Below, in pieces: positions 1-10,096 of a DNA stretch of 64,000 nt. The stretch comes from Epiperipatus broadwayi (taxonomy: Eukaryota; Onychophora; Udeonychophora; Euonychophora; Peripatidae). The position numbers were made by a program, and so were the translations under genes. How positions within the stretch are numbered: position 1 is the stretch's first letter; each line of letters starts with the position of its first letter. The DNA is taken from the NCBI GenBank assembly GCA_028023455.1, contig JAQFVV010000031.1:9416093-9480092 (forward strand). The letters are read 5' to 3'. Under the pieces are notes generated by a model. It was not told where the DNA came from, ran no database searches, and worked only from the letters and a program-made list of their open reading frames with translations.

Positions 1-153
1 CTGGAAGGTTGCTATTCTTCCACATGCGCCTTACAATTACTTTCAGACAGCCAATAGCTGTTAAAACAGCGGTCTGAGAAGCGATCAGGCCTAGACACAT
101 GACAGAGATTTTTTGACAAGAAAAGAATGATACCACTCTTCTCTTATACTTAA

Positions 154-198
<45 letters not shown>

Positions 199-828
199 TA
201 TATATATGGCTTATATATATATATATATATATAAGCCAGTCTTAAGCATCTTGGCTTGAAAGCATGAATAATATAAACATATACATTCTTTTCTTGTCAA
301 AAAATCTCTGTCATGTGTCTAGGCCTGATCGCTTCTCAGACCGCTGTTTTAACAGCTATTGGCTGTCTGAAAGTAATTGTAAGGCGCATGTGGAAGAATA
401 GCAACCTTCCAGTCATCACTAATTTAATAACAACATGCGATTTAAACAAAATATTATTTACATACGTTGCTGATAACTTATATTAACATTTAGAAAATTG
501 CGGTGTAGTAAATCTAAGATTTCGCGCTGTAATATCATAAATTAATAACTCAGTGAGTAATAAATGTATATGTTTATATTATTCATGCTTTCAAGCCAAG
601 ATGCTTAAGACTGGCTTATATATATAAAAGTTAAGTATAAGAGAAGAGTGGTATCATTCTTTTCTTGTAAAAAATCTCTGTCATGTGTCTAGGCCTGATC
701 GCTTCTCAGACCGCTGTTTTAACAGCTATTGGCTGTCTGAAAGTAATTGTAAGGTGCATGTGGAAGAATAGCAACCTTCCAGTCATTACTAATTTAATAA
801 CAACATGCGATTTAAACAAAATATTATT
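1..828. repeat. Nested fold-back (inverted) repeat, truncated at window edge
   Basis: Bases 1-286 are the reverse complement of about 563-782; only the TA run at 158-229 differs in length and a few bases differ. The arm portions 230-286 and 563-620 match exactly. Inside the loop, 284-468 repeats the distal part in direct orientation and is nearly identical to 656-828; 284-412 is also the exact reverse complement of 1-129. So one ~170-bp module occurs three times, once inverted and twice direct. The left end is cut by the window, so the full unit is unknown. An open reading frame of 62 codons inside one module (683-871) has no recognisable product. Confidence 0.85.
158..233. repeat. (TA)n microsatellite, imperfect
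   Basis: TA dinucleotide runs with a short interruption around 196-210. The run lies inside the left arm of the fold-back repeat and is absent or contracted to about 7 bp in the right arm near 621, so it expanded after the arms formed. Confidence 0.9.
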
Positions 829-1350
829 ATACAATAAAAGAAAGAGGTCACTGGCTTGCCTGCTGTCATGAACATTAAGTTCTAAAAAAAATTATAAAAC
901 TTAAACTGTATACTTGTTGTCATGTAAAAATTATTTTTAAGTTTTCCCAAAAAAATATTCAACAAGCAACAGAAAAAAAAATACAACGTTTGACAATCTA
1001 AAATAAAATAAAAAAATCAAAATAAAACATGTTTACTGCTGCAAATACATTTCAGTTTCCCATGATAATTTCTTTAACCTCCTACCATATTTATTCATAT
1101 CATAAATAAATAAAAATATATAGCATTTATTAAACAGCAAAATACATATTTACATGTGGTGTCCACATTTGTTTATTTATAACTATATATTCACCGTTTA
1201 TCTTATTTATTTACAATATATTATGTGTGTAAAAACAGAGAAAATATACCTGCACAGATCACTCCTTTTATTATAATATATACATTTTTGGGGGGCTGCA
1301 ACTATGCTTACAGCCATCTTTGTGCCTGTCATTGAAGACTGACTGGCACA
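827..1350 (-). repeat. 3' LTR of the gag-only element
   Basis: About 525 bp, closely similar to 6044-6577 along its whole length with small indels. Ends in plus orientation with GACTGGCACA. The left boundary abuts the fold-back repeat at about 826-829, where both share an AT-rich string, so the exact first base cannot be fixed. Confidence 0.8.
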
Positions 1351-1353
1351 ATA

Positions 1354-1365
1354 TTCCCCTCCTTT
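1354..1365 (-). promoter_or_regulatory. Polypurine tract
   Basis: On the minus strand the sequence AAAGGAGGGGAA lies 3 bp before the TGTGCC start of the 3' LTR. This is the expected position of the plus-strand primer in LTR retrotransposons, and it fixes the element's orientation. Confidence 0.7.
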
Positions 1366-1532
1366 AATGAACTTCTAAATGGGTTAACCATTTAATGTCT
1401 ATATTAATTTAATTTTAACAATATATAATAATATTAAGGAACATAATAGTTTCTTACATTTTTTTAAAAAATATTACTTTATATTTGACTATATATGATA
1501 GTGTTATTAGTAATGAAAATAAAAATCTTAAA

Positions 1533-1534
<2 letters not shown>

Positions 1535-1578
<44 letters not shown>

Positions 1579-1588
1579 GATTTTTATA

Positions 1589-1625
<37 letters not shown>
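1535..1625. repeat. (TA)n microsatellite pair
   Basis: Two TA runs separated by about 25 bp of AT-rich sequence, between gag and the polypurine tract of the LTR element. The Ile/Tyr-rich frame over it is a microsatellite artefact. Confidence 0.9.
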
Positions 1626-1630
<5 letters not shown>

Positions 1631-1689
1631 AAAAAAATCTATTGAATGTAATGTCCAATGGTTGCCTACAATGATATTCTAATTCTTAC

Positions 1690-3174
1690 TCAATCCTGGT
1701 ATAGGTGATGAAGGTTTGAATCCGTTTCCTTTTCCATATTTATGTCCATTGTCATCATTGTTGCTTTCTTTATGCTTAACATATGCTTTGGAACTTCAAC
1801 TCCTATGCCTAGTCTTTCTATGCCATTGCACTTCTCTTTGAACACTATCATTCCAGTTTATGGAGTTTATACCTATGTTTTCTCTGGCCTTATCCATAGA
1901 TTTATTTTGTTGGGTTGTATTGATTACATTTAGTAAATCTGCTAGTTGTTCCATTGAGTTCATACTTGCCGTTAGAAGCATCTGTTCGATACAGAACAGT
2001 AAATTGTGCCAGATTATTCTGATGATCTGGCCCTCAGATATGTGACAGGTTTCTAAAGTCTGGAGCATGGTCACTTGTCTTCTGAAAAACTTGGTGCAAC
2101 TCTTAACTCCACTGACATATTTTTCGTGTATTATTTGGTATAGTACCATCTTTTGTCTTTCAACCCTCTAGAAGTTTCACAGCAAGGCCTTTTTATATTC
2201 TTCGTACATGCTTGGGTGGAGAAACAGTGACTCCCACCATGCTTGAGCATCCCCTTGGAAGTGGCTGTATGCTATGGTTAACTGGCTAGAATCATCCATC
2301 CTATTTATTCTAAAATAATTCTCTAAACTATTAAGATGTTCTATTGGATCCGCACTTGTCTGCTCTTCGAACACTCTTATCTTTATAAATTGGTTAATAT
2401 TTAGTGCATTTGTATAACTCATATCTTCCTTCCCTGACTTTCCTAATTCTATACCTGCATTAAATTTGTCTATTTTATCTGTTCTTACTATATTTATTGT
2501 ATCACTGCCTCCTTCCCTCTTTATCTCACATTGCTTTATCTGAGTATCTAATTCTCTATTAGTAGATTCTTGTTCATGTTTGTTGCTGCTGATAATTGGT
2601 ATTGTGAACTGTTGTTCTATTTCCTTTAATGCATGTTCTATTTTTATTACATTGGCATTGTTCACCATGACCTTCTTTTCTAGTTCATTCACTTTATTAT
2701 TGCAGCTCTTTTCTATGTATTCTCCTTTTTGGTTGATTTGTTTATACATAGCCTCACACTCTACACCTGTCAAGTGTTGTCTCATTTCTATTGATTCCAT
2801 TCTGTTACTGCCGCTTTGGCTAAGATCATCATATTTTATTTCGACATTTTGGTTTGTCATTTTTAATTCCTGTTCTATGTCCTTTTTCACATTGTATATT
2901 CTTAGAGACATGTCTTTCATTCATTTTTCCATTTCTTTTCTTAAATCTTTTATTTGCCATGGTATCTTGTCTAATTCTTCTCTAACTTCTCTTATAAATT
3001 CTAGCATTATATTCATTAACTTTTTTTCCTTTTCAGGTTCTATTCTATTTTTCTCATTGCCCTCTGTCTCTACATTGCTTTTGTGATCTATATCTTGACT
3101 TTCTCCAACCTTTTTATTTAATTTTTGCTCATCCGTTTTAGTATTTATTAATTCTTTCTTTACAATATCTATAT
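1690..3174 (-). pseudogene. gag: Retrotransposon Gag, one frame with several nonsense codons
   Basis: Gag is the structural protein that packages retrotransposon RNA. A single minus-strand frame can be followed from about 3174 to about 1690, interrupted only by in-frame stops at 2921-2923, 2177-2179, 2168-2170 and 1796-1798, with no frameshift. The N-terminal part (about 3174-2500) is Lys/Glu-rich and coiled-coil-like. The core has the retrotransposon Gag signature QGDAQAWWES near residue 223 of the 2920-2177 segment, preceded by a DPIEHLNSLENYF-type stretch. The 2149-1796 segment continues the capsid-like helical region (ISEGQIIRI, LLTASMNSMEQL). The C-terminus is polar and Lys/Ser/Asn-rich, and no CCHC zinc knuckle is seen. 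Recognised by motif resemblance to Ty3/gypsy-type Gag. Certainly non-functional as it stands. Confidence 0.8.
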
Positions 3175-3390
3175 GCTAACAAACTATTCAATTTATTTAT
3201 AACAAATTATTGCTTATTTATTTCATTTTTTATTAAATCTCAATGCTAACAAAGTATTCTATTTATTTATTTCACTCTTTATTATATCTTGACACTAACA
3301 AAGTATTCTGTTTATTTATTTCTTTTTTATTAAATCGCAATGCTAACAAAGTATTTTGTTTATTTATTTCTTTTTTTTTTTAAATCTCGG
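3175..3390. repeat. Tandem repeat, ~50-bp unit, about 4 copies
   Basis: Units of the form GCTAACAAAGTATTCTRTTT followed by T/A-rich sequence and AAATCTC recur about every 50 bp (first copy longer). The array lies immediately upstream of gag in the element's leader. Confidence 0.75.
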
Positions 3391-3535
3391 TACATATGCA
3401 CTTAGCTCACCCTAATTTGTTTGCCATCTATATATCTAGTATATGTTAATTTTTTTTTGTTAAATCTTGGTACATACATAATTAGCTCATCCTAATTTGT
3501 TTGCCATCTATATATCTAGTATATGTTAATTTGGT
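3381..3535. repeat. Tandem repeat, 80-bp unit, 2 copies
   Basis: The string TAAATCTYGGTACATA at 3381 recurs at 3461, and both are followed by the same GCTCAYCCTAATTTGTTTGC and ATCTAGTATATG segments. The period is 80 bp. It is contiguous with the preceding ~50-bp array in the leader of the LTR element. Confidence 0.85.
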
Positions 3536-6043
3536 TTTTTTTTATTCTCAATTTGTCACTTGCTATCTGCCTACACCTCTCCTATTAAAAATATTTTTAT
3601 TTATTTATTTATTTATATAATACTGCTGTGACATCCGCTATTAACTTATGTGCATATGAAATGAATCATGCCCAAAACATGTTGGTCACCATTTTACTGA
3701 ACCAGTCACCACCTTCCTATTGAATACATTGAGCATGAAATGTGTTTTCTAAAATCGAGCAGCAATTGAGAAATATTCAAGGGCATCCAAAAATATACAT
3801 TACTATAATCATATCTTTGAAAGGTTCGTTTACTGCAACCTTTGCGTGCCACCTCAAGAAAAAGATTGCTTCCATCCCCAAGGGATATGATCATGTAATT
3901 AATGAAGAGTTAAAATCTCTTTTATATTTTTTTATAAATAAAATCAATGGAAAAGTGAATGCCTAATGAATGATTCCTGATCCTGGTAAGGTTAATCCCT
4001 GACTAGCTCAACCTACTCTTTATCTTGGGGTGGTGGTTTCTTGCTTCATTAAGAGGAAAGGTTAAACAATACTATCATTATCAAATACACAGCATAATGC
4101 TATACTTTAAAATTAGATGTTAACTTTATTAAGCCCTCTATGATAATATAAATAATTATAAAACATAGAAGAGAACAAACACACACATAAATAATATTAA
4201 TTAAAATTCAAGCATATAAGTTTTAAATAGTTTCCAAGTGAGAAAGGAATGGTCTGAAATTCTCCCCTGCTTACACTATGAAGCCAAATTTGAAATAAAT
4301 TACCTTATGTGAAAATATAATATGTATTGCCCATGGTATGCACATGTTTCATAAAAAATGACCATCACCTTTCCACTTATGATGATCTATAACTTTGTTT
4401 AAATTAAAATAACAATTTATCTACGAGTTAACTATGTTTGAATATTAAGAATTCCATAATATGAGTCCTTCATGTAGCAGACAATAACAAAAAAAAATAT
4501 TTGGAACACTGTCTTACACACTTTTATTCCTTATGAAAACAATCCTGCATGTAGCAGATGGAATAAATTTACTAGGTAAACAAACTCATGCTAAACTACA
4601 ATTTTAGTATCCTGCACATGGTGGATACAATAAAGAACTCTCATTACTTAAAGGTGAAATACATACATCCAATGACTAAGCCATTAAATTGGTTAGTAGA
4701 CTTATTTTCTTTCTCAGTAATAGCTCATCTACACACAAAAAATGTTATTACTCCTATTGTGATCCTGCACATAGTGGATCGCTATCCAATCAAACATAGC
4801 TAAATAATAAATAAGCTAATTCTTCTATTTAATTATTTGAAATATTAAAATGCATATTTTCTTTTTTTTTTTTAATTTATTTACATACTTCAATGAATTA
4901 TGTATACCTTTAAGTTGAAATTACAAAAGAAAGATATATAACTAATTAAGCAATTCATTGGTTCATTTAATAATAGCAACTATCAATAAAATAAAGAAAT
5001 AATAATAAGACCCCAAAATATATATAATTAACATAAATAATACTTCCCGAAGGCTTCATTCTTTTTTGGGCTAGAATTCTGAGGGCAATATATAACTGCT
5101 GTGCAGCTGATTACTAACACGGCTTCGATGGAGGTTGGCAAAATTGTCTATAGCAGCTACACTTTAAGAAATAGAAAGTCCCATCACTGGATGGCTATGT
5201 AGATATTTGAGTGGTGTGAATGTACTGAAAATGGGTCTTCTGCTCTATGTTCATTGTTGTGTCCTGAATAAATCTTGACTCCATTCTCTTAGTGATATAA
5301 AACTTTAGCTCAAATTTTACTTCCTTTTGTTCTTAAACATTGTGTCTGACATGTGAGGTGCTTCACATGAAGAATGTTTCAGTTTGAATCTTTTAGTTTC
5401 TTAGGTATTGCTTCCTTTCTTCTTTATTTAATTGGTCAGTATTCTTTCTTCTTTCGGTTAATACTTATCAGGAAATATATTTGACAATAATAATTTCATT
5501 TGATTTTTTCTTTCTTAGTCAATAATTCTTATATTTCTTGGTCTGCACCTTTCAAAATATGTTCAGCTATTAATAACTTTTCCATTCCGTATGCTAATAA
5601 TTCTGCTTTTCAGTCAGTACTCTCCAAAAACTATACTGCTAACCACAAGAGAATGAGTAAGAGTGTCAGTGTGAGTGTGAAAGAATGACCCCAATTTCAC
5701 CTGACCAGCATTTATATATCCCCTCATTACAGGGTGTATTCTCTCATCCCCTCCATGAGTTATTGCTTTTACATTACTGTTTTAATTAAATTATTAATCT
5801 CTGTTTTTAATTATTTAAGTCCAAACAATGGATTCATTTTTAGCTATATCTTTAAAAAAAATTTGTCTTACAATAACTTTATCTTTTAATTCATTTAAGA
5901 ATTTTTCAGACCATTTAAATTTCAATCGTTTGATTTCATTAAACAATAAAATCAAATCACATTTATTTAATTAAATAATTTTGTGTAGGTGTCAAGCTGA
6001 ATGACCACTGATACAATTTCTACATTTTCTTTGTCCGAAAACA
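3536..6043 (-). other. Non-coding leader of the LTR element
   Basis: About 2.5 kb between the tandem arrays and the 5' LTR. No supported ORF. Four imperfect copies of a short motif (GATCCTGCACATAGTGGATC-like) occur at about 4467, 4542, 4610 and 4762. The remainder is AT-rich with no recognisable content. The expected primer-binding site next to 6043 is not recognisable. Confidence 0.5.
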
Positions 6044-6577
6044 TTATACAATAAAAGAAAGAGGTCATTACCTTGCCTATGTTCATGAACATTAAGTTCT
6101 AAAAAAAAATTTATAAAACTTAAACAGTATATGTGTTGTCACATAAAAATTGTTTTTAAGTTTTCCAAGAAAAAAAAATTCAACAAGCAACAGAAAAAAA
6201 ATACAACGTTTGACAATCTAAAATAAAGTAAAATGTCAAAATAAAACATGTTTATTGCTGGGTTACTTGCAAATACATTTCAGTTTCCCATGATAATTTC
6301 TTTAATCCCCTACCATATTTATTCATATCAAAAATAAAGAAAATATATAGCATTTGTTAAACAGCAAAATACATATTTACATGTGGGGTCCGCATTCATT
6401 TATTTATAAGTATATTATCACTAATCATCTTATTTATTTACAATATATTATGGGTGTAAGCAACAGAGAAAATATATCTGCACATACCACTCTTTTTATT
6501 ATAATATGTACATTTGTTTGGGATGCAACTATGCTTGCAGCCATCTTTGTACCTGTCATTGAAGACTGACTGGCACA
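6044..6577 (-). repeat. 5' LTR of the gag-only element
   Basis: Second copy of the 827-1350 repeat, direct orientation. It includes the same internal landmarks (ATTCAACAAGCAACAG, GTTTCCCATGATAATTTC) and the same terminal GACTGGCACA. Differences from the other copy are scattered substitutions and small indels, so the insertion is not recent. Confidence 0.8.
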
Positions 6578-6818
6578 CTATATATCATGAAATATTTCTG
6601 TTATAAGTTAATATCTATAATGTTTATGTGTATTTTCTATTTCGTATGCATTCATAATAATATTTGTATATAAGGGATTAATAATATGAAATACACTTTT
6701 AAGTGAAAAAGTGTTTGACGTTTTTGCTTTTGATTGGAAAATTTTATTTAAAAAAAATGCTTACTATTGAATTTAAATGTATTAAATCTCAATTTTAAAA
6801 TATTATAAATATAAATAT
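6578..6818. other. AT-rich spacer, nothing recognised
   Basis: About 240 bp between the LTR and the Penelope-like fragment. No ORF or repeat supported. Confidence 0.5.
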
Positions 6819-7071
6819 AACAGACAACATCTAATTATACCCTACATATCTACAGTAGCTAAAAATTTCAGTAAAATATTACAGAAGGAATTCAAACTTG
6901 GATTCAGAACCCCTCCAAACACAAATAGGCTCATCAACAACACCAAAGATAAAAGAAATATAGAAGAAACCCCCCATGTCGTTTATAAAATTGTGTGCCC
7001 GCAGACAGGATGTGATTTGGTATATTATGGGGAAACTCAGGCCACAGTGAGCAATAGACTGGCTCAGCATA

Positions 7072-7102
<31 letters not shown>

Positions 7103-7314
7103 AAGCCACAACTAAAGGAGAGGGCAACTCAGTATTTGCTGATCATCGGCAGGAACAAAGCCATAGATTTGAGCCGTCTAAAGCCGACATCGTGTGCACA
7201 GAGAGGAACGATGTTAAGAGGAAGATTAAGGAGGCATGTTACATCACCAGTGATGCCATGTCAATCAATAGAAAAGACACGTGCTTCGCGATCTTGAAAA
7301 GGTGGATGTTATAA
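6819..7314 (+). pseudogene. Penelope-like element C-terminus with GIY-YIG endonuclease
   Basis: Two plus-strand segments joined by a TA microsatellite encode the end of a Penelope-like retroelement protein. This is the nuclease that nicks target DNA for priming. Segment one (about 6819-7073) reads PYISTVAKNFSKILQ, the conserved end of the RT-linker region, then VVYKIVCPQTGCDLVYYGET and NRLAQHR. These match the GIY and YIG (here VVY and YYG) motifs, the paired cysteines and the catalytic arginine region. Segment two (7102-7314, shifted by one frame) reads FADHRQEQSHRFE and KRKIKEACYI, which carry the His pair and the catalytic glutamate region, and ends in a TAA at 7312. The reverse transcriptase body is missing, as in a 5'-truncated copy. 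The TA tract at 7074-7099 breaks the frame within the nuclease. Confidence 0.85.
7074..7099. repeat. (TA)n inside the GIY-YIG reading frame
   Basis: About 13 TA units replace or interrupt the codons between the two GIY-YIG segments and shift the frame by one. Confidence 0.9.
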
Positions 7315-7484
7315 TTTGCATGCATTTGCATAGAATCAACAGCATGTAAAAAGGACTATGATTATGGAGCTGTAGGTGCTCTGAAAGCGCTAAGTCCATA
7401 AATAGAGGCTCACTAATAACAAACTTATAGCTTCACCTTAGCTATTAATCATAGCTTAACAGTAAATATAAATTGAAAGCACAA

Positions 7485-7650
7485 AAAATATATACTATAC
7501 TGGTCAGAATTGTATGTTCATCTAACAAGATTCAGAATCTAGGCAAAAAAATCCTGAATCCACTTATGCCCAAGATACACAGGTCAGGAACAATCATGGA
7601 TTTGGCCCTGTTTACCTTTCTCCAAAACTATAATATTATGAACAACATTT
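7485..7650 (-). repeat. Dispersed short repeat, probable decayed SINE
   Basis: Resembles 37101-37215: both have, in plus orientation, TAC(C/T)..GGTCA or CCAGTC after a TA-rich start, then CCATCTAA or TCATCTAA, GCCCAAGA, and CAGGTCAGG/TTAGGTCAGGGACCAT. The 37-kb copy shows a tRNA-like B box in the minus orientation, so this copy is read as minus. Its head is too decayed to show a promoter. Confidence 0.55.
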
Positions 7651-10083
7651 CTGATGATATCAGATTATTTTTATTTATTCCAGTCCTGGAGACACAGTGG
7701 AGAAACAACAGATCTACAGGAAAAAGATACTTCTTGACTTCGAACCTCTAGCAAGATATTCCAGCTTTTGATTATATTGCTATTTCACTAAGAATTATTT
7801 AATAAAATGTAATAAACTGGCCTAAAGTCAATAGAATCTGAATTATATATAACACAACCTATTTAACAATGTGCATGCATAAAACATGTCACACTAAACA
7901 ATTAAATAATGATTGGTTATGAAATGTTAATAATTTATCAATAATAATTAATGAGAAATCGAATAAGCAAGTAATGATTATATAATTTTAATAAATACAC
8001 TGGTAAGTATATTTACAGGTCCTAAAATTAGAAGAATCTGGGTTTCACATAATTATTAGTGATGATTTGCATATTCTAATAGATTACATAATACTACACA
8101 GATTAATGATTGAAGAATTCACAAATAAGAATTGGATAGATAACGAATAAAACATAACATATTCTTAAGACGATGTGGCTAATATGCTAATGGGGAGATA
8201 TCAATCATAACATTGATTTGTAATTTGAACGCTATGATTAATTCAATGAGAAATAAATGACCTTAGTGAAATATTGATGAAATGGAGTTTGATTTACATA
8301 AAGCTATATTTAAATTATAGTTTGTCCTGACCATACATTAAAATATATTGATAGATGTTACAGGTTTACTCGGTAATCATTTGAAAGAAACAAAGTTATT
8401 TTCATATTTTATCAAATCATTCTGATTTGACCAAATTCACTGAATGTTGTTTATTAGAATACCTAAAAATTGTTTTCATGAAATGGCAAATAGCTTAAAT
8501 AAGCTTTAACGTGACATTTCTAACCTATAAAATGATATAAAAGAAGGATAGTTTATAGAAATCACAGCATTATGACTTATAGATTAATAATCAGGCAATA
8601 TAAAATATTAATTAAGAATTATGGTGCTGACCTAAATGATAACATTAGAAATATTAAGTCCATTTTATGATGAGATGCTCCATCAATTTTATGAATGTGA
8701 GAAATCTGCCTGCACTTAAGACAGGATGGTATTTGAAGAAATGACTGAAAGGGATTCCATGGTTCAGATTTTCCGATGTTATACCATGTAGAGCCTAACT
8801 ACAACTTGACATTATTCTGGAGTCAGTGCTTCCATACTCCATTTAGGGATATGCCATAAGAAAATGATCTGGGACCTTCAGGTATTAAGTTTGACAAAGC
8901 AAGATATATGAAATTTTATAATGCTATCAGGGATAAGCAATGATAAGAGTTGGGTCTTTAATGATGTTGATGTGTTAACTAAGGCCCTCATAAATTAATG
9001 AAATCTAGCATAATGACATGACAAATTTTAATCCATCTTTTAAAAGTATGCAAATGACCTTAAATATTAATTAGAAAGTCAAAATATAAAAGAGAGGGAA
9101 TATATAGTTCCTTTCATTAATCAAATATAAGTAAGCTTAACGAATAAATAATTACTTAATACAATTATCATGCTGGATGGTGTGGTATGCAAATGATTGA
9201 TTATAAAAAAGGTAAGTTTACTTTAAATAGTATTAAAATTAGTGAAATCAATAGTGTCAATATGATAAGAAATTGATATCATAAATATGACAGCTTATAA
9301 TCTTCCATCAAGCAAATAGAACAATTTAGTAATATTATTCAATCGAGCAAACCTTTAGTTTGGTAAAAAAAACTTACATTTAAATATTTGCTATCCCATA
9401 AAAGTGGGATGGAGAACTAAAATAAGATTAGTTCACTAGATTGAACTATTTGCACATTAAATCAAATATAATCAGACATAAAAATAAAGTAAAAGTTTGC
9501 TGTATTTAAAATAGCAAAATAAAATAGTCTGAAACCCTGTAAATACATTTAAAGAATAATTTAATAGATTTGTGCATATTTTACAGAGAGAAAGTCATCA
9601 ATTTACTAGATTTATTATAATCACTACTACATTGCCAATTATTAAATAGACAGAGAGTTACTCTTGTACTTTAAACAGATTAAAATTACATACTTGAAAG
9701 TTTTAAAAAGTTCATATTAGTGGCATAGATGGGATTGCATTCTGTTACTTGATGACTTGATGGACATATGGTTTAATATGTGTAAGAAATAAATATGGAA
9801 AACATGGTTGGCAATGCAGAGTTTAGAAAAATAATGGTTGGCATCTTTTTAGAATTAATTTAGCATTTGATTAAGGCATTCCTTAAGTGGAGATGGCATA
9901 GCAGCATAGAGGTATGGAGATGATCTTGAAAAGATCAGGAGATCAGAAAAGCAAATTTCTTCCCTATACTCAGAAGTCATATTCAAAATTATGAGTGGTG
10001 TGGATTCATTCAGCAACACTTTTTGAAATAAAAGTAGAGTGGCTAGCATAGAATTTTGGCTGTACTTATATGCTAACAAAACC
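7651..10083. other. Long AT-rich stretch without recognised gene
   Basis: About 2.4 kb with no supported ORF, repeat pair or RNA gene. Around 8620-8960 the base composition is slightly less AT-rich and could be decayed mobile DNA, but no motif was recognised. A 74-codon minus frame (9855-10079) has no recognisable domain. Confidence 0.4.
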
Positions 10084-10096
10084 TTCTAGAAACTTC
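10084..10096. promoter_or_regulatory. Three-unit heat-shock-element-like motif
   Basis: TTCTAGAAACTTC fits the alternating TTCnnGAAnnTTC heat-shock factor site exactly. No gene or promoter is visible beside it, so chance occurrence is likely. Confidence 0.2.

Larger units (their letters stand above)
827..6577 (-). mobile_element. LTR retrotransposon remnant, gag only, minus strand
   Basis: Two direct copies of a ~525-bp repeat (827-1350 and about 6044-6577) bound an internal region of about 4.7 kb. On the minus strand the LTRs begin TGTGCCAGTC. A purine tract lies directly before the left (3') LTR, and a gag frame lies between, all in the same orientation. The order read right to left is 5' LTR, ~2.9-kb leader, gag, ~0.3 kb, polypurine tract, 3' LTR. 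No protease, reverse transcriptase, RNase H or integrase is visible, so this is an internal deletion or a non-autonomous element. I could not find a clear primer-binding site or target-site duplication, and the outer LTR boundary next to the fold-back repeat is uncertain by a few bases. Confidence 0.75.

Noticed and set aside
1485-1682. Frame rich in Tyr-Ile repeats, and similar ones at 34254-34562, 41746-41994 and 44977-45228
   Set aside because: Produced by (TA)n tracts; no start context, domain or conservation.
2580-3086. 168-codon plus-strand ORF with many Ser, Phe and Leu residues
   Set aside because: Antisense shadow of the gag coiled-coil region on the minus strand.
3742-3966. 74-codon plus ORF with partly amphipathic sequence
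   Set aside because: In the leader of the minus-strand LTR element, no known motif, length within chance for this composition.
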